Shown here piece after piece: positions 60,710 to 64,000 of a stretch of 64,000 bases of DNA; position 1 is the stretch's first letter; each line of letters starts with the position of its first letter. The translations under genes and the position numbers were made by a program. The notes beneath the pieces were generated by a model. The model had not been told where the DNA came from, ran no database searches, and saw only the letters and a program-made list of their open reading frames with translations. The stretch covers positions 16,902 to 80,901 of the forward strand of contig CALHQW010000007.1 of the NCBI GenBank assembly GCA_938040315.1, in the 5' to 3' direction. This stretch comes from an uncultured bacterium. GTDB lineage: Bacteria; Hydrothermota; Tepidihabitantia; Tepidihabitantales; DTDR01.

Positions 60710-62181
60710 AATTCATACTCCTTTATCAATTCTAAAATTTCTTTTAAATAAGAAATTTCTTCTTTTTTTAATTCTTCTTCAATATCCCTTTTTAAATTAT
60801 CAATATTCTTTTCAAACTCTTCTTCTTTCTTCTCTTTATCTTCTTTCAAAAAATAAATCGTTTCGTCGTTAGTATCCCGTAGTTCATATCCAAGATAACT
60901 TAAACCTTCTCTTATTTTATCGGCAATATCATATCTTTTATTCTTACGAGCGATTGTTCTTGCCTTTATTAGATTTTCAATATTTATCTTTTCTTCTTTC
61001 AGTTTTAAAGTTTCCTTCTCTTGTAATTGGAAACCAAGAAGTTTTAAAGAAGAATAAATTGGTGGGTATAAAGAATAATCTTTTGTTTTAAAAAACTCTT
61101 CAATCATTTTGAATATTTCACCGATTGCCATTGGAGTATTTAGGTCATCTAATAAAATATTTACAATCTTTTCAGGAACAATGAATCTAAAAGTAGTGAT
61201 ACCTCTTTTAGCGAAAATAAAAAATTCCTTAATTCTTTGCCATTGGTTTTTTGCTTCTTCTAATCTTTCAATAGTAAATTCGTAGGGTGAGCGGTAATGG
61301 GCTTTTAAGAGAAATAGTCTAATAACATCAGGTTCATAAATCTTTAATGCTTCTTTTGCAAGGAAATAGTTTTTTGTGGATTTAGCCATTTTTTCTCCTT
61401 TTAAAAGCAAAAGTCCGTTATGGAGAAAGTATTTTACAAACTGCTTACCGGTTACTGCTTCTGATTGGGCGATTTCATTTTCGTGATGAGGGAATATTAA
61501 GTCTTCGCCACCGATATGGATATCAAAGGATTCGCCAAGGTAATGCATTGCCATAGTTGAACATTCAATATGCCAGCCTGGTCTACCTCTGCCAAAAGGT
61601 GCATACCAATAAGGTTCATCTTCCTTATAACTTTTCCATAAAGCAAAATCAAGGGGATTTTTCTTTTCCTTCTCAATTTCAATTCGGGCACCACTAATTA
61701 ATTCATCGATCTTCTTCTTAGATAATTTTCCGTAACCTTTAAATTTTTCCACTTCAAAATAGACACCGGATTTTATTTTATAGGCGTATCCCTTTTTTAA
61801 TAATCTTTGGATGAGATTAATCATTTCTAAGATGAATTGGCTTGCTTTTGGGTAGGCGTTTGCTCTTTTGATATTCATTTTATCACTTATTTCAAAATAC
61901 TCCTCAATATATCGTTGACCGATATCTCGCCAGTCAGTTTTTTCTTCTTTTGCTTTTTGGATGATTTTGTCGTCAATATCAGTAAAATTTTGGATATAGA
62001 TAACTTTATAGCCTAAAAATTCAAAAAACCTTCTTAACACATCGGCAAAGATAAAGGTTCTTAAATGTCCCAAATGGGGAGAATCTTGGACAGTCATTCC
62101 GCAAGTATAGATACCAACCTCATTTTCTTTCAATGGTTTAAATTCTTCCTTTTGATTTGTTAGGGTATTAAAGAGATACAT
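60706..62181 (-). CDS. cysS: Cysteinyl-tRNA synthetase
   Basis: This 491-residue class Ia synthetase has the zinc cysteine and HIGH-type motif in TCGMTVQDSPHLGHLRTF (C27, HLGH 36-39), PGWHIECSTMA and FPHHENEIAQSEA with further zinc ligands. The KMSKS loop reads KMAKSTKN. The C-terminal part is rich in lysine and glutamate after the anticodon domain. Its promoter lies at 62256-62228, leaving a leader of roughly 40 bases. It leads the nine-gene minus-strand operon. Confidence 0.96.
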   Translation of the reverse strand: MYLFNTLTNQKEEFKPLKENEVGIYTCGMTVQDSPHLGHLRTFIFADVLRRFFEFLGYKVIYIQNFTDIDDKIIQKAKEEKTDWRDIGQRYIEEYFEISDKMNIKRANAYPKASQFILEMINLIQRLLKKGYAYKIKSGVYFEVEKFKGYGKLSKKKIDELISGARIEIEKEKKNPLDFALWKSYKEDEPYWYAPFGRGRPGWHIECSTMAMHYLGESFDIHIGGEDLIFPHHENEIAQSEAVTGKQFVKYFLHNGLLLLKGEKMAKSTKNYFLAKEALKIYEPDVIRLFLLKAHYRSPYEFTIERLEEAKNQWQRIKEFFIFAKRGITTFRFIVPEKIVNILLDDLNTPMAIGEIFKMIEEFFKTKDYSLYPPIYSSLKLLGFQLQEKETLKLKEEKINIENLIKARTIARKNKRYDIADKIREGLSYLGYELRDTNDETIYFLKEDKEKKEEEFEKNIDNLKRDIEEELKKEEISYLKEILELIKEYEL

Positions 62182-62227
62182 AAACCTCGCTTTTTAAGAT
62201 AATAAATAAAAATAAATATAATTAATT

Positions 62228-62256
62228 ATTATATCTTATATTATGATAAAAGTCAA
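62228..62256 (-). promoter_or_regulatory. Promoter of the cysS operon
   Basis: On the minus strand TTGACT (62256-62251), a 17-base spacer and TATAAT (62233-62228). This is the clearest promoter in the 178-base gap between the CARDB/kelch gene and cysS; nothing else was identified there. Confidence 0.75.
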
Positions 62257-62359
62257 GAATTTAGGACTTTAAGCAGTTTATGTTTTATTCTTGGGAGGTT
62301 TAAAGCCTGTTTTTCCCTAAGTTTTAGAAAATTATCAAAATAACTCGGCTATCTCCTTT

Positions 62360-64000
62360 TTACCTCTTTAGTATTTTAAAGATATTAAAGTATTTGTTAG
62401 TTTCAATTTTTATTATGTAGACACCGCTTGGTAGCTGATTCAGTTTTAGCGTTATCTTTTCTGAATTCACAGCAATTTTCTCTTTTATCAAAATTCGACC
62501 AGTAATATCAAAAACACGAATTAAAACTGGTTCTTTATTGGCTACTTTGGCGAAGGTTGCTAAATTATTGGAAAGTAAAGTAGAGTTTCTGGTAATCTCG
62601 CTTTTGTTGAGAGATATTGGTTCCTCACCGAAGTAGCACCAGAATTCTGAGGTTTTATTACCTTTGATGGCAAAAAATACATTATCACCTGCGCTAACAA
62701 TATCACCGCCACTTTTGACTTTTTTCTTGCCACTGGAACCAGAGAGCGGGATAGGTTCTAATTCGGACCAGGAATTAGTAGCAATATTGTAGCACCAGAA
62801 CTCCTCACTATTACCACCTTTTAAAGCATAAATAAAACCATTTTCGTAAGCAGCCGAACCGCCATCCTTGCTTTTTTTCTTTTTACCTGTTCTTCCGATA
62901 AATGGCATACCATTAAGTTGGGTTTGTTCCCAAGTGGTAGTTATCAAATTGAATCTATAGAATTCATGGTAACTGGCTTTATGGGCATAGATAAATGATG
63001 AATCACCCTCCAAAACTAACACTATCCACGAGCCATTGCCCCATTTATTACTACCAGGCGCATCAGGTAAGATTTCCCATTGATTAGAAAGAGTGTTAAA
63101 ACGCATGAAATCTCTGGGACCTTTCAAAAGATAGATATATCCGGTATCATTAAGCACCACATAGACCATGTCAGCAACTTTTACTTTCTTACCGCTGTTG
63201 CCCAATGGGACATCTGGCAGTTGGTTCCAAGACCCGTCATCAGCAAAGTATTTGAAGAAACCGGAGGTATTATTGCCTTTGGTCATGTAGATATTACCTT
63301 GATAATCAGTAATTCCGACACATCCTTTAGAAGGTAGTTTATTTTCTTTTCCTTTTGGAATTGATGATAATATCTGCCAAGTGTCTTTATCAATTAAGTA
63401 GCAGTAAAAGTCGGAAGTTTTATTGCCTTTATTCAGGTAGATTTTGCTACTGTTGATATCAATTGCGATCCAGCTACCATCTTTGATTCCCTTATTGGAA
63501 GGCGCAAGAGGGACTACTTTCATTTCTTTCCAGCCAACCTCCTGTTTCACATAAAAGTTCTTGCCAACCGAGTCATTCCATGGCCTCATATCTTCTGGAA
63601 AATCTATTTTAGCAAAACAGGTATAATTACCTCTTTTTGCCTTCCAAGTTTTGGTAAAGAAGTGGTCTTTACTTTCTTCTGGAGCAAGAGATATCTGTTC
63701 AGTAGTATCATAGACAATCATATTTTCCGAATTTAAAATTACAAATCGTAAGTTAAAGAAGGCCGAATCGGTTCCATTATTTTTTACTTTTACTTGCGGA
63801 ATTATTTCTTTTCTTGACTCAATTAATGTGTCGGGACTTACAATTTCGGTTGGTCCTACATCAATCAGTCTGATTTTTAGAAGAGTTTGGATTTTGTCAT
63901 CTTCCGGTACTTCGTCATTTACAAACATTGTTGAGCACTTCATAATCCAAGTTCCAAATGTATCTGCCTGGTAAGGTTTAAAAGTAACAATTGTTGAATC
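62360..64000 (-). CDS. CARDB/kelch-like secreted protein with T9SS-type sorting domain, 5' end outside window
   Basis: The frame is open to base 64000, so the N-terminus is missing (at least 546 residues present). From the N-terminal side come the end of one CARDB-like unit (FGTWIMKCSTMF), another CARDB domain (DVGPTEIVSPDTLIES; VKNNGTDSAFF), a kelch-like block with repeats such as KGNNTSGFFKYF, KGGNSEEFWCY and KGNKTSEFWCY, and a C-terminal domain (IRVFDITGRILIKEK...GVYIIKIETN) of T9SS type A character. The architecture equals the C-terminal half of the C25 protein at 42665-46180. No enzymatic domain is visible in the part present. Confidence 0.8.
   Translation of the reverse strand, partial: DSTIVTFKPYQADTFGTWIMKCSTMFVNDEVPEDDKIQTLLKIRLIDVGPTEIVSPDTLIESRKEIIPQVKVKNNGTDSAFFNLRFVILNSENMIVYDTTEQISLAPEESKDHFFTKTWKAKRGNYTCFAKIDFPEDMRPWNDSVGKNFYVKQEVGWKEMKVVPLAPSNKGIKDGSWIAIDINSSKIYLNKGNKTSDFYCYLIDKDTWQILSSIPKGKENKLPSKGCVGITDYQGNIYMTKGNNTSGFFKYFADDGSWNQLPDVPLGNSGKKVKVADMVYVVLNDTGYIYLLKGPRDFMRFNTLSNQWEILPDAPGSNKWGNGSWIVLVLEGDSSFIYAHKASYHEFYRFNLITTTWEQTQLNGMPFIGRTGKKKKSKDGGSAAYENGFIYALKGGNSEEFWCYNIATNSWSELEPIPLSGSSGKKKVKSGGDIVSAGDNVFFAIKGNKTSEFWCYFGEEPISLNKSEITRNSTLLSNNLATFAKVANKEPVLIRVFDITGRILIKEKIAVNSEKITLKLNQLPSGVYIIKIETNKYFNIFKILKR

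Noticed and set aside
62257..62359. Riboswitch or T-box in the gap before cysS
   Set aside because: The cysS promoter lies at 62256-62228, so the transcribed leader is only about 40 bases, too short for a T-box; no conserved T-box sequence is seen.

Overview
This AT-rich 64 kb window comes from a diderm (LPS-making) bacterium. Lipid A genes (lpxD, lpxC, fabZ, lpxA) sit beside an OmpH/Skp-like chaperone. Three large secreted proteins (a C25 gingipain-type peptidase, an S8 subtilase and a CARDB/kelch-like protein) end in domains resembling type IX secretion (T9SS) sorting signals. Together with the single-copy, tightly packed gene order, this suggests a member or neighbour of the FCB group, most likely a poorly cultured lineage of the WOR-3/Stahlbacteria kind. 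That placement is an inference from gene content; no 16S rRNA gene is present. No insertion sequence, prophage or CRISPR array was seen.

Layout. Positions 1-1821 hold the 3' end of ileS, a DksA/TraR-type zinc-finger gene and truA. Positions 1835-15723 are a translation/transcription block: four tRNA genes, tuf, rpmG, tRNA-Trp, secE, nusG, rplKAJL, rpoBC, rpsL, rpsG, and then a glutamine-amidotransferase gene where fusA might have been expected. Positions 15720-17150 hold a two-TM helical membrane protein followed by a CheW-like protein. Positions 17243-22303 run rplM-rpsI-rpsB-tsf-pyrH-frr-uppS-cdsA plus a small basic protein. Positions 22287-23724 hold an HD-domain protein and glyQ, without glyS next to it.

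Positions 23788-29680 look like an exopolysaccharide synthesis/export operon: a KaiC-like protein fused to a degenerate GGDEF domain, a TPR/outer-membrane beta-barrel protein, a processive family 2 glycosyltransferase, a small membrane protein and a membrane-anchored polysaccharide deacetylase. This is the most interesting locus here. Positions 29820-32388 (minus) hold RNase HIII, a DUF438-hemerythrin-PAS protein and an ArsC-type phosphatase. Positions 32440-41052 hold cmk-plsC-ispH-rpsA-mtaB-ompH-lpxD-lpxC-fabZ-lpxA.

The last third carries the frameshifted C25 peptidase gene (41116-46180), lemA and htpX, a minus-strand envelope cluster (47727-51910), the S8 subtilase (52003-54657), and a nine-gene minus-strand operon cysS-deoC-tdh-like-rmlC-like-rmlB-like-ribBA-ribH-nusB-phosphoesterase (62181-54640). 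The window ends inside a second CARDB/kelch-like secreted protein.

Expression signals are unusually readable. A recurring TTGA(C/T)(A/T)-N16/17-TATAAT promoter lies 5-10 bases before the start codon of many operon-leading genes, implying leaderless mRNAs. The two protease genes and some internal genes instead have strong GGAGG ribosome binding sites. Genes within operons typically overlap by ATGA or by a few bases.
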